Shown: one piece after another, positions 46,417 through 55,232 of the stretch
Layout of the letters: every line of letters starts with the position of its first letter
Numbering within the stretch: position 1 is the first letter of the stretch
Source of the DNA: Peteryoungia algae
Lineage (GTDB): Bacteria; Pseudomonadota; Alphaproteobacteria; Rhizobiales; Rhizobiaceae
Length of the DNA: 64,000 bases
NCBI RefSeq assembly: GCF_030369675.1
Contig: NZ_CP128477.1
Coordinates: 1,612,001 to 1,676,000, forward strand
Reading direction: 5' to 3'
The notes under the pieces: model-generated
What the model was told of the DNA's origin: nothing
The model's input: the letters and a program-made list of their open reading frames with translations, nothing else
Databases searched by the model: none
Translations under genes and position numbers: made by a program

Positions 46417-47088
46417 TTACGGCGCCTTGCCGGAGGCCTTGATGTTGTCGAGCATCATCTGGGCCCGGTTGGCGACATTGCGCGGGGCTTCCGCGTCTTC
46501 GATGATCTGTTCGAACCACTCGCGGGCGCGGGTCATGTCACCGGCCTTGTAAGCGGCAAGCCCCAGCGCTTCGCGGGCGGCATGACGCATGGCATTGGTC
46601 GGCGTCGCCATGGCTTCAACCATGGCAGAGACGTCTTCGTAGGAACCGGTATCGACGAGCAGCCAGGCTGCCCGAACCTTCGCCGTGTTGCGCACGGCAT
46701 CCGGGATCGCGGCATCGTCGCCGATCGACTTGAAGGACGCGATGGCGCCGGCGGGCTCTCCCTTTTCGGCCAGGACCGAAGCGGCGCGAAAACGTGCCAG
46801 GATTCCATAAGCACCGTAACCGTCCTGTTCCAGCGCCTGCAATGCGGCTTCCGCCTCATCGCGCTTGCCCTGGTCGGCCAGCGTCAGTGCCGCGAGGAAC
46901 TTGTCGCCGGCATCTGATGCCTGGGTCGAGTCCCAGTGGGTCCAGAGCCGATGGCCGGCCGTGCCGAGAACGATCACCACGGCAGCACCGATGATCAGGC
47001 GGCTGTAGCGCTTCCAGGCATTGCGCACCTGGTCGGAGCGGAGCTCCTCGTTCACTTCGCGGATAAAGCTGTCGTTCTGATCAACCAT
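46417..47088 (-). CDS. YfgM-like TPR protein (SecYEG ancillary type)
   Basis: 223 residues: a short cytoplasmic segment, one membrane helix (LIIGAAVVIVLGTAGHRLW, about 30-48) and a periplasmic tetratricopeptide-like region. E. coli YfgM is a partner of the Sec translocon and PpiD and is encoded next to bamB-der. The same neighbour, der, lies 39 bases downstream here (bamB is absent), which supports the assignment. Expected to be cotranscribed with der. Confidence 0.85.
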   Translation of the reverse strand: MVDQNDSFIREVNEELRSDQVRNAWKRYSRLIIGAAVVIVLGTAGHRLWTHWDSTQASDAGDKFLAALTLADQGKRDEAEAALQALEQDGYGAYGILARFRAASVLAEKGEPAGAIASFKSIGDDAAIPDAVRNTAKVRAAWLLVDTGSYEDVSAMVEAMATPTNAMRHAAREALGLAAYKAGDMTRAREWFEQIIEDAEAPRNVANRAQMMLDNIKASGKAP

Positions 47089-47197
47089 TCATACCCCCGG
47101 ACAAATGCCGGCCTTTCGATACAGTCTCATGCGTGAGCGGCCTTCTAGCCGATTTTTGCCCGCTTGTAAGGGGAAAACCGCCAACAGGCTTAAGCCG

Positions 47198-47776
47198 TCA
47201 CATGGCGAGTGGTGCAACACCGATCAACAATTTGTGCAGCCACATGGTGATGACAGCCCAAACCACGATACCGCCGACCACGGCAATCGCATCCCAGCGC
47301 GCCGAAACGAAGGGCTTGAGCACCAGATCACCGTCTCGAACCCGCCGCTTGTAGTTGATCCTGAGAACAACGCCCCAGGCAAGGAGCGCGACAAACAGGA
47401 GAACCGAGGCCAGATCGCCATTGGCGAGCAGATGGGCGGCGGCCCAGATCTTGATCGACAGCACGATCGGATGCTTGGTCCTCGTCGCGATATGTCCGGC
47501 CGGCAGGAAACCGGCGACCAGACAGATCATGGCAAACAGCATCAGCGTTGTCGTCAGATGGTTCATGCCGGCAGGCGGGAACCAGAGATTGATGAACGGC
47601 GCTGTCGCATAGCCCCAGATCAGGATGATCAGCGACAGGAGGCTCATCACCGAATTGATCACCCGCCAGCCGGTCTCGCCGAAGCGCTCGATCATCGACA
47701 GCCGAAAACCGGGCGCGACGACGCGGATCAGATGGGTGGCGAGAAACAGGATGATGCCGAGAATGAGAAGCGTCAT
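47198..47776 (-). CDS. NnrU family membrane protein
   Basis: 192 residues with five or six membrane helices. The motif RTKHPIVLSIKIWAAAHLLANGD (about 125-147) is the NnrU signature. NnrU proteins were found with denitrification genes, and relatives (isoprenoid Z-ISO) bind haem through the conserved histidine in this region. No denitrification gene lies nearby; function is open. Confidence 0.87.
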   Translation of the reverse strand: MTLLILGIILFLATHLIRVVAPGFRLSMIERFGETGWRVINSVMSLLSLIILIWGYATAPFINLWFPPAGMNHLTTTLMLFAMICLVAGFLPAGHIATRTKHPIVLSIKIWAAAHLLANGDLASVLLFVALLAWGVVLRINYKRRVRDGDLVLKPFVSARWDAIAVVGGIVVWAVITMWLHKLLIGVAPLAM

Positions 47777-47906
47777 GGATCAGAACCTTTCAGGTCGAGT
47801 TGCCCAAAGCCTTACTGGTCTGGCGTTCGAATTTCCAGAGCGTTCAAAGCTTCGCCGCATTTGGATGGGACGCAGCACGCCTTGTTGATTGCCGGGTGTT
47901 TTTGCG

Positions 47907-48923
47907 ATGTTGCGATACTTGATGGCCTTTTCCCTTGCCCTGGCCGCCACGACGGCGCTTGCCGAAGCCCCGGCCCCTGCGTCAAATGGCGCTGGCAGGG
48001 ACAGGCCGAAGCAGATCCTGCTCGTTTCTTTCGATGGCGCGCATGACAACCGGCTCTGGGCGCGAAGCCGCGAGATTGCAAAGCGTGCCAATGCGCATTT
48101 CACCTATTTCCTTTCCTGCACCACACTTATCCCGCGCGCCCGCGCCGGCGACTACAAGGCTCCGGGCATGAAGGCCGGACGCTCGAATATCGGCTTTGCA
48201 ACCGATGTCGAGGAGGTCGCCGTCAGGCTCGACCACATCTGGAATGCCAAAACGGAAGGCCACGAGATCGCCAGCCACACCTGTGGCCACATCGACGGCA
48301 AGGGCTGGACGACGGCCGAGTGGCAGACGGAATTCAAGACCTTCGACAGGGTTCTTCTCAACGCGTGGAAGGACAATGGCCTCGCCGACCGTGAACCGAA
48401 GGACTGGGCGGACTTCGTGAAGAACGACATCACCGGATTTCGCGCGCCCTATCTTTCCGCCCCTGACAGCCTGTTCCAGGCCGAGCGCGAGCACGGCTTC
48501 CGCTATGATGCAAGCGTGGTGACCCATGACCCGGCCCTGCCGGTGACAAAGGGCGGCCTTGCCGGATTCGGCCTGCCGCTGATCCCGGAGGGGCCGAAAG
48601 AGCGGCGCATCATCGCCATGGACTACAATCTCTTCATCCGCCATTCGGCCGGCATTGACCATCCGTCGAAGGGCGACGAATTCGCCGGGCGCAGCTACGA
48701 AGCCTTCAGGCAAGCCTTCGATCGTCAATATCGGGGAGATCGAATTCCGCTGCAGATCGGCCTGCACTTCGTCGAGATGAACGGCGGCGCCTATTGGGCG
48801 GCGATGGAACGGCTGGTGGCCGAAGTCTGCCCCCTGCCCGACGTCGCCTGCGTCACCTATGCCCAAGCGCTTGCCATGCTGGAAGACCGGGATGGCTCCA
48901 CGACCGCGCCCGGCGCCATGTGA
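47907..48923 (+). CDS. Polysaccharide deacetylase-like protein, exported
   Basis: 338 residues with a signal peptide (about 1-19). It belongs to the NodB/CE4 superfamily by SFDGAHDNRLW, EGHEIASHTCGH (metal-binding H-x3-H) and GFRAPYLSA. The usual TFDDG motif reads SFDGAH, so the first catalytic Asp is not in the normal place. The arrangement resembles chitin-deacetylase-like members of fungi and animals more than NodB. Substrate unknown; ATG 47907 is preferred over TTG 47889. Confidence 0.8.
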   Translation: MLRYLMAFSLALAATTALAEAPAPASNGAGRDRPKQILLVSFDGAHDNRLWARSREIAKRANAHFTYFLSCTTLIPRARAGDYKAPGMKAGRSNIGFATDVEEVAVRLDHIWNAKTEGHEIASHTCGHIDGKGWTTAEWQTEFKTFDRVLLNAWKDNGLADREPKDWADFVKNDITGFRAPYLSAPDSLFQAEREHGFRYDASVVTHDPALPVTKGGLAGFGLPLIPEGPKERRIIAMDYNLFIRHSAGIDHPSKGDEFAGRSYEAFRQAFDRQYRGDRIPLQIGLHFVEMNGGAYWAAMERLVAEVCPLPDVACVTYAQALAMLEDRDGSTTAPGAM

Positions 48924-49068
48924 TCGCGTGACAGGTTTGCTTGCCCGCCGGCACGCCCGACAAGCGGCCACTCAACCTTGAGGAACGGCATGCAGATCGG
49001 CTGCGGCCATCGGCCTGTTGCGCTTCCCCAATCGGGACAGAGCGCTCTTCATGAAGCCGATGAAAGTG

Positions 49069-49100
49069 AAAGGCCGCGCCGGTTTCCCCGCGCGGCCTTT
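49069..49100. terminator. Bidirectional hairpin between deacetylase and bacA
   Basis: An 11-bp inverted repeat (AAAGGCCGCGC with GCGCGGCCTTT, 10-base loop). There is little U-tract on either strand, so it may stop both convergent transcripts weakly. Confidence 0.6.
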
Positions 49101-49126
49101 CCCTTGCCAGAGATACCGGCCTGAGG

Positions 49127-50407
49127 TCAGTACGGACGATCCGCAGCGATCTCGCCTTCGGCGGCCTCGCGCTCGAGATAACGCTGGTCGATCTCGGGAA
49201 GCGGGTCACCATCGATGGCAGCCTCGAAAGCCGCGAGACGCTTGTGGATCGACAGAAGCTCGATGATCGTCGACCAGTAGCTGACGAGATACTGGAAACT
49301 GTCCGTGACCTGACCGAAGGCCGTAGCGATCTGCTGCCAGAGGCCCATGGTGATCTTGCCGGCAACAATGGTCGGGATCAGGATGAAGGTCAGGAAAATC
49401 GCGTCCAGCTGCCCATACGTATACCGGGCGACGTTGAAATAGGTGTAGTGCCAGTACATGCGGAAATAGTTGCGGCGAACATTGGAGAAGAGTTCGCGCA
49501 CCGTCACCGGCTGGGCCCGATCCCCATCGTCCTCGCCATAGACGAGTTCCTTGCGGAAGGCCGCCTCGACGCGCTGGTTGCGGAACTGCAGGCCCGGCAG
49601 ACGGATACCGGCGACCATCAGCAAGATCGTTCCGAACGCCGACCACAGGATTGCAAGCCAGAACAAGGCATGCGGAACGGCACCGATGATCGGCAACTCG
49701 CTCACATTTTCCGACATGCGGAACAGGATCGGCAGGAAGACGACCAGCGTCATGACCGAATTGATCAGGGCGACGCCGAGGCCTTCGAGGATATTGGCGA
49801 AACGCATCGTGTCTTCCTGAACACGCTGCGAAGCACCTTCGATGTGACGCAGCTTGTCCCACTTCGACATGTAGAAGTCGTTCATCGCATTGCGCCAGCG
49901 GAAGACATAGTGGTTGGTGAAAAAGGCCGTGAACACCGAGAGCGTCACGCCGACCATGCCGATTTCGAGGAATCGCAGCTGCAGCTCATAAAGCTGGCCA
50001 GCGGTGACGGTCCCGTCCCCGTTCAGCGCCTTCTGGAAGAGGTCGAAGAAGGGACCGCGCCAGTTGTTGACCGCGACCGAGATCTGCACGCTGAAATAGG
50101 CGATAAAGATGATGAAGGCCGAGCCCCAGATCGACCAGTTGGTCCAGGGATGATCCTTGGCGATCACCTGCCAGACGGCCCCGAAGAGCACCACGAAAAT
50201 GGTGAAGTAGAGGTAGAACCACAGATTGTCGGGCGTGAAGAAGAAGGCGAGCCCGACCGGCGGCTGCTGCCCTTCGGCGAGCGGCGGCAAGCCGATCGCG
50301 GCACCGATCTGCGGGCCAACAGAGTACCAGACGATGATGCAGACGAGAGTCCACACAGCCGCCGAGGTGAAGAACAGCCTGGGCCGGGGAAAGAAGGAAT
50401 GAAACAC
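49127..50407 (-). CDS. bacA: BacA/SbmA peptide uptake transporter
   Basis: 426 residues with about eight helices. It imports antimicrobial peptides such as Bac7 and nodule NCR peptides and is needed for bacteroid survival in S. meliloti. Strong family segments are FRWRNAMNDFYMSKWDKLRHIEGASQRVQEDTMRF, NQRVEAAFRKELVYGEDD and FQYLVSYWSTIIELLSI. I chose GTG 50407 because the protein then begins VFHSFFPRPRLFF, aligning with the MFQSFFPKPKLFF start of known BacA; the ATG at 50491 would add 28 unconserved residues. Confidence 0.93.
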   Translation of the reverse strand: MFHSFFPRPRLFFTSAAVWTLVCIIVWYSVGPQIGAAIGLPPLAEGQQPPVGLAFFFTPDNLWFYLYFTIFVVLFGAVWQVIAKDHPWTNWSIWGSAFIIFIAYFSVQISVAVNNWRGPFFDLFQKALNGDGTVTAGQLYELQLRFLEIGMVGVTLSVFTAFFTNHYVFRWRNAMNDFYMSKWDKLRHIEGASQRVQEDTMRFANILEGLGVALINSVMTLVVFLPILFRMSENVSELPIIGAVPHALFWLAILWSAFGTILLMVAGIRLPGLQFRNQRVEAAFRKELVYGEDDGDRAQPVTVRELFSNVRRNYFRMYWHYTYFNVARYTYGQLDAIFLTFILIPTIVAGKITMGLWQQIATAFGQVTDSFQYLVSYWSTIIELLSIHKRLAAFEAAIDGDPLPEIDQRYLEREAAEGEIAADRPY

Positions 50408-50620
50408 GCGGGAAACCTTCGTGAAGGAGAAGTCCTGTAGAGTCTGGCGGAACCTAGGGCAGAAGGTACCGTCCAGCAATGGCATCGCCAAATTGTGGCG
50501 GAATTACCCCCGCGAAAATTACGGGTTTGTAAGAATAGGCAAAGCCTGGAGATTTACGCTTCCCTTGCCTCCCGCCCAAAAATCGCTAGGGAAGTCCCAA
50601 AGCTTTTTCAGGAGTGCACC

Positions 50621-50857
50621 ATGAGCGACCTCAGCCTGCAGCAGGCGATCGACAACATCTACACCTCGATCAACAACGACAATGAAGAAATCGACCTTCA
50701 CATTGCTGCCCTGAAGGCCGCAATGTCCCGGGAAGGCGTCAAGGAAGCGGTGTTCGAGCCAGGCAAGCTTGCCCAGTCAAACCGTCAGGGCCGCAAGATC
50801 ATGCAGTCCTATTTCAAGAAGAAGGGTGTTGCGGTCGGCTTTGCGAAGTCGGAATAA
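50621..50857 (+). CDS. Small conserved alphaproteobacterial protein
   Basis: 78 residues. It has an acidic first half (YTSINNDNEEIDLHIAALK) and a basic second half (RQGRKIMQSYFKKKGV). It resembles the short rhizobial family I know as DUF6494. ATG with AGGAG seven bases upstream. Divergent from bacA; function unknown. Confidence 0.75.
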   Translation: MSDLSLQQAIDNIYTSINNDNEEIDLHIAALKAAMSREGVKEAVFEPGKLAQSNRQGRKIMQSYFKKKGVAVGFAKSE

Positions 50858-50887
50858 GCCAGCAATCCTTGCGATCAAACGCTCGCC

Positions 50888-51640
50888 TCAATCGGCGAGC
50901 GTCAGCACCAGCGGGCCGTTTTTCGTCACCACGATCGTGTGCTCGAACTGCACGGTGGGCGCCCGCGGCTCGCTGTAGAGCGTCCAGTTGTCCTTGTCGC
51001 CATCCTCGGCCCATTGGCCACCGAGCGAGAGAAACGGCTCGACGGTAAAGACAAGCCCCTCCTCCATGATCCGTGTTTCGTCCGGATCCGGCCAGGTCGA
51101 CAGCTCGGTCGGCTCCTCGTGCAGCGAACGGCCCACACCGTGGCTCGCGAGATTGGTGATTAGCGTGTAGCGGTTCTTCCTGGCAAAGGCACCGATCGAA
51201 TTGCCGATATCGGCCAGCGGCCGCCCGGTCTTCACCTGGTTCAGCCCGACCCACAGCGCGCGCTTGCCGTCACGCAGCAGCCGTTCCTGTTTTGTCGTCA
51301 CCGGCGGAACGATGAAGGAGGAACCGGTATCGCCGAAATAACCGAGCTTTTCGGCCGAGACATCGATGTTGACGAGGTCACCCGCCTTGATCACCCGGTC
51401 GCCCGGAATGCCGTGGGCAATCTCTTCATTGACAGAGATGCAGGTGGCGCCGGGGAATTTGTAGCAGAGCTCCGGCGCCGACTGCGCGCCGTTTTCCTCC
51501 AGAACCTTGCGGCCGATCAAATCCAGCTCGCGGGTCGTGATCCCAGGCTCCAGCGCCGACGCCATCACCTTGACCGCCGTCGCGCAGATGCGCCCGATGT
51601 CTTTGAGATGGACGAGGTCCTCTTCGGTTTCAACGATCAT
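50888..51640 (-). CDS. map: Methionine aminopeptidase, type I
   Basis: 250 residues, removes the N-terminal methionine of new proteins using two divalent metals. Ligands are visible in NIDVS (Asp), FGDTG (Asp), ASHGVGR (His), TVEPFL (Glu) and QFEHT (Glu). ATG 51640. As the N-terminus lacks the zinc-finger extension it is the bacterial housekeeping or a paralogous form; whether a second map exists elsewhere cannot be seen. Confidence 0.94.
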   Translation of the reverse strand: MIVETEEDLVHLKDIGRICATAVKVMASALEPGITTRELDLIGRKVLEENGAQSAPELCYKFPGATCISVNEEIAHGIPGDRVIKAGDLVNIDVSAEKLGYFGDTGSSFIVPPVTTKQERLLRDGKRALWVGLNQVKTGRPLADIGNSIGAFARKNRYTLITNLASHGVGRSLHEEPTELSTWPDPDETRIMEEGLVFTVEPFLSLGGQWAEDGDKDNWTLYSEPRAPTVQFEHTIVVTKNGPLVLTLAD

Positions 51641-51679
51641 GCTGGTCCTTCGCTGCTTCTTCGGCTGAGGCTTTCGTGC

Positions 51680-52726
51680 TTACGCAGCCGACGCCTTCTC
51701 CGTCAACGCCTTGCGCACCAGGGGCGCTACTTTTGTGCCATACAGCTCGATCCCGCGCATGATCTCGACATGCGGCATGGGGCCAATCGCCATCTGCATC
51801 AGGAAGCGGTCATTCTTGAATATGCCGTGCATGGCAACGATCTTTTCGGCCACGGCCTCGGGATCGCCGACAAAGAGCGCACCTTTAGGCCCTCGCGAGG
51901 CATCGAACTGCGCCCGGTTGGTCGGACCCCAGCCGCGCTCGCGGCCGATCCGGTCCATCACGACGGCCTGGGGCGCATAGAAGATGTCGGCGGCAGACTG
52001 GGTCGTGTCATGAATGAAGCCGTGCACATTGATACTGGCTTTCAGCATCGACGGATCGACGCCGGCTTTCGCCGCACTCTGACGGTAGAGATCAAACATA
52101 GGCGCAAAGCGATGCGGCTCGCCGCCGATGATGGCGAGCGCCAACGGCAGGCCGAGATAGCCGGCCCGCGCGGCCGATTGCGGCGTGCCGCCGATCGCAA
52201 TCCACAGCGGCAGCGGATCCTGCAGCGGCCGCGGATAAACGCCACGGCCGTGAACTGGCTTGCGGGTCTGGCCCTCCCAGGTGACGATCTCGTTTTCGCG
52301 GATTTCCATCAACAACTGCAGCTTCTCTGCAAACAGCAGGTCATAGTCTTCGAGGTCGTAGCCGAACAACGGGAAGCTCTCGATGAAGGAGCCGCGGCCG
52401 GCCATCATCTCGACCCGGCCATTGGAGAGGAGGTCGACGGTGGCATATTGCTGGAAAACGCGAACCGGATCATCGGAAGAGAGAACCGAAACCGCGCTGG
52501 TCAACCGAATGTTTTTTGTCTGCACGGCAGCGGCCGCGAGGATCGTCGCCGGCGAGGAGGCCATGTAATCGGGACGGTGATGCTCCCCGAGACCGAAAAC
52601 ATCGAGGCCGACTTCGTCCGCCAGCCGGATTTCGGCCAAAAGCTCATCGACGCGGCGCTTGGCTTCCGCGCCCTTGTTTGCGGCATTCGGATCGACATCC
52701 GCGAAGGTGTATAGGCCGAGTTCCAT
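51680..52726 (-). CDS. LLM-class flavin-dependent oxidoreductase
   Basis: 348 residues of the bacterial-luciferase-like barrel, using reduced FMN/F420-type flavin. Characteristic segments are FGLGEHHRPDYMASSP, RVEMMAGRGSF and WEGQTRKPVHGRGVYPRP. Substrate unknown. It follows map 39 bases on the same strand and could be cotranscribed. Confidence 0.9.
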   Translation of the reverse strand: MELGLYTFADVDPNAANKGAEAKRRVDELLAEIRLADEVGLDVFGLGEHHRPDYMASSPATILAAAAVQTKNIRLTSAVSVLSSDDPVRVFQQYATVDLLSNGRVEMMAGRGSFIESFPLFGYDLEDYDLLFAEKLQLLMEIRENEIVTWEGQTRKPVHGRGVYPRPLQDPLPLWIAIGGTPQSAARAGYLGLPLALAIIGGEPHRFAPMFDLYRQSAAKAGVDPSMLKASINVHGFIHDTTQSAADIFYAPQAVVMDRIGRERGWGPTNRAQFDASRGPKGALFVGDPEAVAEKIVAMHGIFKNDRFLMQMAIGPMPHVEIMRGIELYGTKVAPLVRKALTEKASAA

Positions 52727-52959
52727 GGGTTTTCTCTCGCTGTATCGTTGTGCCAGAGATAGATGGTGATGCGACGTCCTGCAAACCGCGGCGGGGTGAC
52801 GGACTGTTTCGAAGTGACGAACGAACAGGTCTCAGCATCCGCTTTGCCGGACCTCAAGCAATGCAGCCCTCCGCCAAAATCGCGATTGCCAGTGCTCCGC
52901 CTTTAAGCATAACTTCGCACACGTATTGCGTCGCAAAAGGCCTAAAAAGGGAGAATGGC

Positions 52960-53733
52960 ATGGCAAGAACCGTCGTCGTCACCGGATCGACCAGTGGGAT
53001 CGGGCTCGGCATTGCCAGAGCCTTCGCAGCCGAAGGCGCGAACCTCGTTATCAACGGCTTTGGCCCGGCTGAGGAGATCGAGGCAAACCGCAAGGCGCTC
53101 GAAGCCCATGGCGGCAAGGCGATCTATCACGGCGCCGACATGACCAGACCGGCAGAGATTGCCGACCTGATCGCCACTGCCGAGACGGCTTTTGGCGGCA
53201 TCGACGTGCTCGTCAACAATGCCGGAATCCAGCATGTGTCGCCGGTCGAGGATTTTCCCATCGACAAATGGGACCAGATCATCGCAATCAACCTGACCAG
53301 TTCCTTCCACACGATCCGCGCCTGCGTGCCCGGCATGAAGGCGAAGAAAAAGGGCCGCATCATCAATGTCGCCTCCGCCCATGCGCTGGTGGCCTCGCCC
53401 TACAAATCGGCCTATGTCGCCGCAAAGCACGGGATCATGGGCCTCACCAAGTCCGTTGCCTTGGAACTGGCAGAATTCGGCATTACCATCAACGCCATCT
53501 GCCCCGGTTACGTGTTGACGCCGCTCGTGGAAAAGCAGATCCCCGATACGGCCAGGGCCCGCGGCATTTCCGAGGAAGAGGTGAAGACGGATGTGATGCT
53601 GCGTCTGCAGGCGACGAAGGAATTCGTGGCCATCGAGGAGGTAGGGGCCACCGCCATCTTCCTCGCCAGCGATGCAGCCAGGCAGATCACCGGCACCTCC
53701 ATTTCGATCGACGGCGGCTGGACCGCGCAGTAA
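52960..53733 (+). CDS. bdhA: 3-hydroxybutyrate dehydrogenase
   Basis: 257-residue short-chain dehydrogenase that oxidises 3-hydroxybutyrate to acetoacetate in PHB breakdown. NAD+ binding GSTSGIG (9-15), NNAGIQHVSPVEDFP (about 86-100), catalytic Ser in VASAHALVASPYKS and Tyr/Lys in AYVAAKHG (about 152-159). ATG 52960 with AAGGGAGA upstream. Stands before xdhA by only 27 bases; linkage to purine use is not obvious. Confidence 0.93.
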   Translation: MARTVVVTGSTSGIGLGIARAFAAEGANLVINGFGPAEEIEANRKALEAHGGKAIYHGADMTRPAEIADLIATAETAFGGIDVLVNNAGIQHVSPVEDFPIDKWDQIIAINLTSSFHTIRACVPGMKAKKKGRIINVASAHALVASPYKSAYVAAKHGIMGLTKSVALELAEFGITINAICPGYVLTPLVEKQIPDTARARGISEEEVKTDVMLRLQATKEFVAIEEVGATAIFLASDAARQITGTSISIDGGWTAQ

Positions 53734-53760
53734 CGCGGCATCCGCACACAAAGGCAGTTC

Positions 53761-55230
53761 ATGACCAGCATTCGTTTCATCCTGAACGGCGAAGACATCG
53801 CCCTTTCCAGCCTCGACCCGACCGAGACGCTGCTCGACTTCCTGCGCCTGAAGCGCCGGCTGACGGGCTCCAAGGAAGGTTGCGCGGAAGGCGATTGCGG
53901 CGCCTGCACGGTCCTGGTCGGACGCCTCGTCTCGGGACGGCTCGTATATGAAACGGTCAATGCCTGCATCCGCTTCGTCGGCTCGCTGAACGCAACCCAT
54001 GTCGTGACGGTCGAGCATCTGGCGGCGAAGGACGGCACGCTGCATCCTGTGCAGCAGGCCATGGTCGATTGCCATGGCTCGCAATGCGGCTTCTGCACCC
54101 CGGGATTCGTCATGTCGCTCTACGGGCTTTGGCTCACCTCGGAGAACCCCAGCCGCGCCGAAATCGAGCGGGCATTGCAAGGCAATCTCTGTCGCTGCAC
54201 GGGCTACGAGCCCATCGTCAAGGCCGCCGAACAGGTGGCTCGCATCCGGCCATCTGCCCTCTTCGACCCGCTGGAACGCGAACGCGCCGAAATCATCGCG
54301 CGGCTGGAAGAGCTGGTCAGCCATGAGACCATCCTGGTGAATGGCTGCGATGGCCGCACCCTGGTGGTGCCCGGCAGCGTCGAAGCCCTGGCGAACACCC
54401 TCGCCGCCCATCCCAAGGCAACCGTCGTCGCCGGTGCGACCGATGTCGGCCTCTGGGTTACCAAACAAATGCGCGTTCTCGATCCCGTGGTCTTCATCAA
54501 TCATCTGGAAGACCTGCAAAGGACCACCGTCAAGCCCGAGGGCATCACGCTGGGCGCCGGCGTCAGCTATTCCAGCGCTTTCGAGATCCTGCGCCGGGAA
54601 ATTCCAGCCTTCGGCCGCCTGATCGAGCGCATCGGCGGCCAGCAGGTGCGCAACATGGGCACGATCGGCGGCAATATTGCGAACGGCTCGCCGATCGGCG
54701 ACAGCCCTCCGGCGCTGATCGCACTGTCGGCCACCGTCACGCTGCGCTCGACCTCAGGCACACGAACCATGCCACTCGAGGACTTCTTCATCGACTACGG
54801 CAAGCAGGACCGGCAGCCGGGCGAATTCGTCGAAAGCCTCTTCGTCCCGCGTCCCAAGGCGACAAGCCATGTGGCCGTCTACAAGATCACCAAGCGCCGC
54901 GACGAGGACATCTCGGCTCTTTGCGGAGCCTTCCATCTGGAGACCGATGCTGATGGCGTGGTCACCCACATCCGCATCGCCTTTGGCGGCATGGCAGGCA
55001 CGCCAAAGCGGGCACGGTCGGTAGAGGCAGCACTTTATGGAAAGCCGTTTACCCAGGCGACGGTCGATGCCGCGCGCGACGCCTTCGACCGCGACTACCA
55101 GCCCCTCACCGACTGGCGCGCCACGGCCGACTACCGTCAACTGACGGCGAAGAACCTGCTGACGCGGTTTTTCCTCGAAGTGTCCGGCACCCCGCAGGAA
55201 CTGCAGCGCTTCGCGACGGAGGAGGCTTGA
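53761..55230 (+). CDS. xdhA: Xanthine dehydrogenase small subunit XdhA
   Basis: 489 residues carrying two [2Fe-2S] clusters and FAD. The plant-type cluster cysteines are C41, C46, C49 and C69; the second cluster has CGFCTPGFV and CRCTGYEP (near 110-150). The FAD domain spans about 190-370 (VAGATDVGLWVTK, GTIGGNIANGSPIGDSPP). It passes electrons from XdhB's molybdenum centre to NAD+. Its stop overlaps an upstream start candidate of xdhB. Confidence 0.96.
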   Translation: MTSIRFILNGEDIALSSLDPTETLLDFLRLKRRLTGSKEGCAEGDCGACTVLVGRLVSGRLVYETVNACIRFVGSLNATHVVTVEHLAAKDGTLHPVQQAMVDCHGSQCGFCTPGFVMSLYGLWLTSENPSRAEIERALQGNLCRCTGYEPIVKAAEQVARIRPSALFDPLERERAEIIARLEELVSHETILVNGCDGRTLVVPGSVEALANTLAAHPKATVVAGATDVGLWVTKQMRVLDPVVFINHLEDLQRTTVKPEGITLGAGVSYSSAFEILRREIPAFGRLIERIGGQQVRNMGTIGGNIANGSPIGDSPPALIALSATVTLRSTSGTRTMPLEDFFIDYGKQDRQPGEFVESLFVPRPKATSHVAVYKITKRRDEDISALCGAFHLETDADGVVTHIRIAFGGMAGTPKRARSVEAALYGKPFTQATVDAARDAFDRDYQPLTDWRATADYRQLTAKNLLTRFFLEVSGTPQELQRFATEEA

Positions 55231-55232
55231 TC

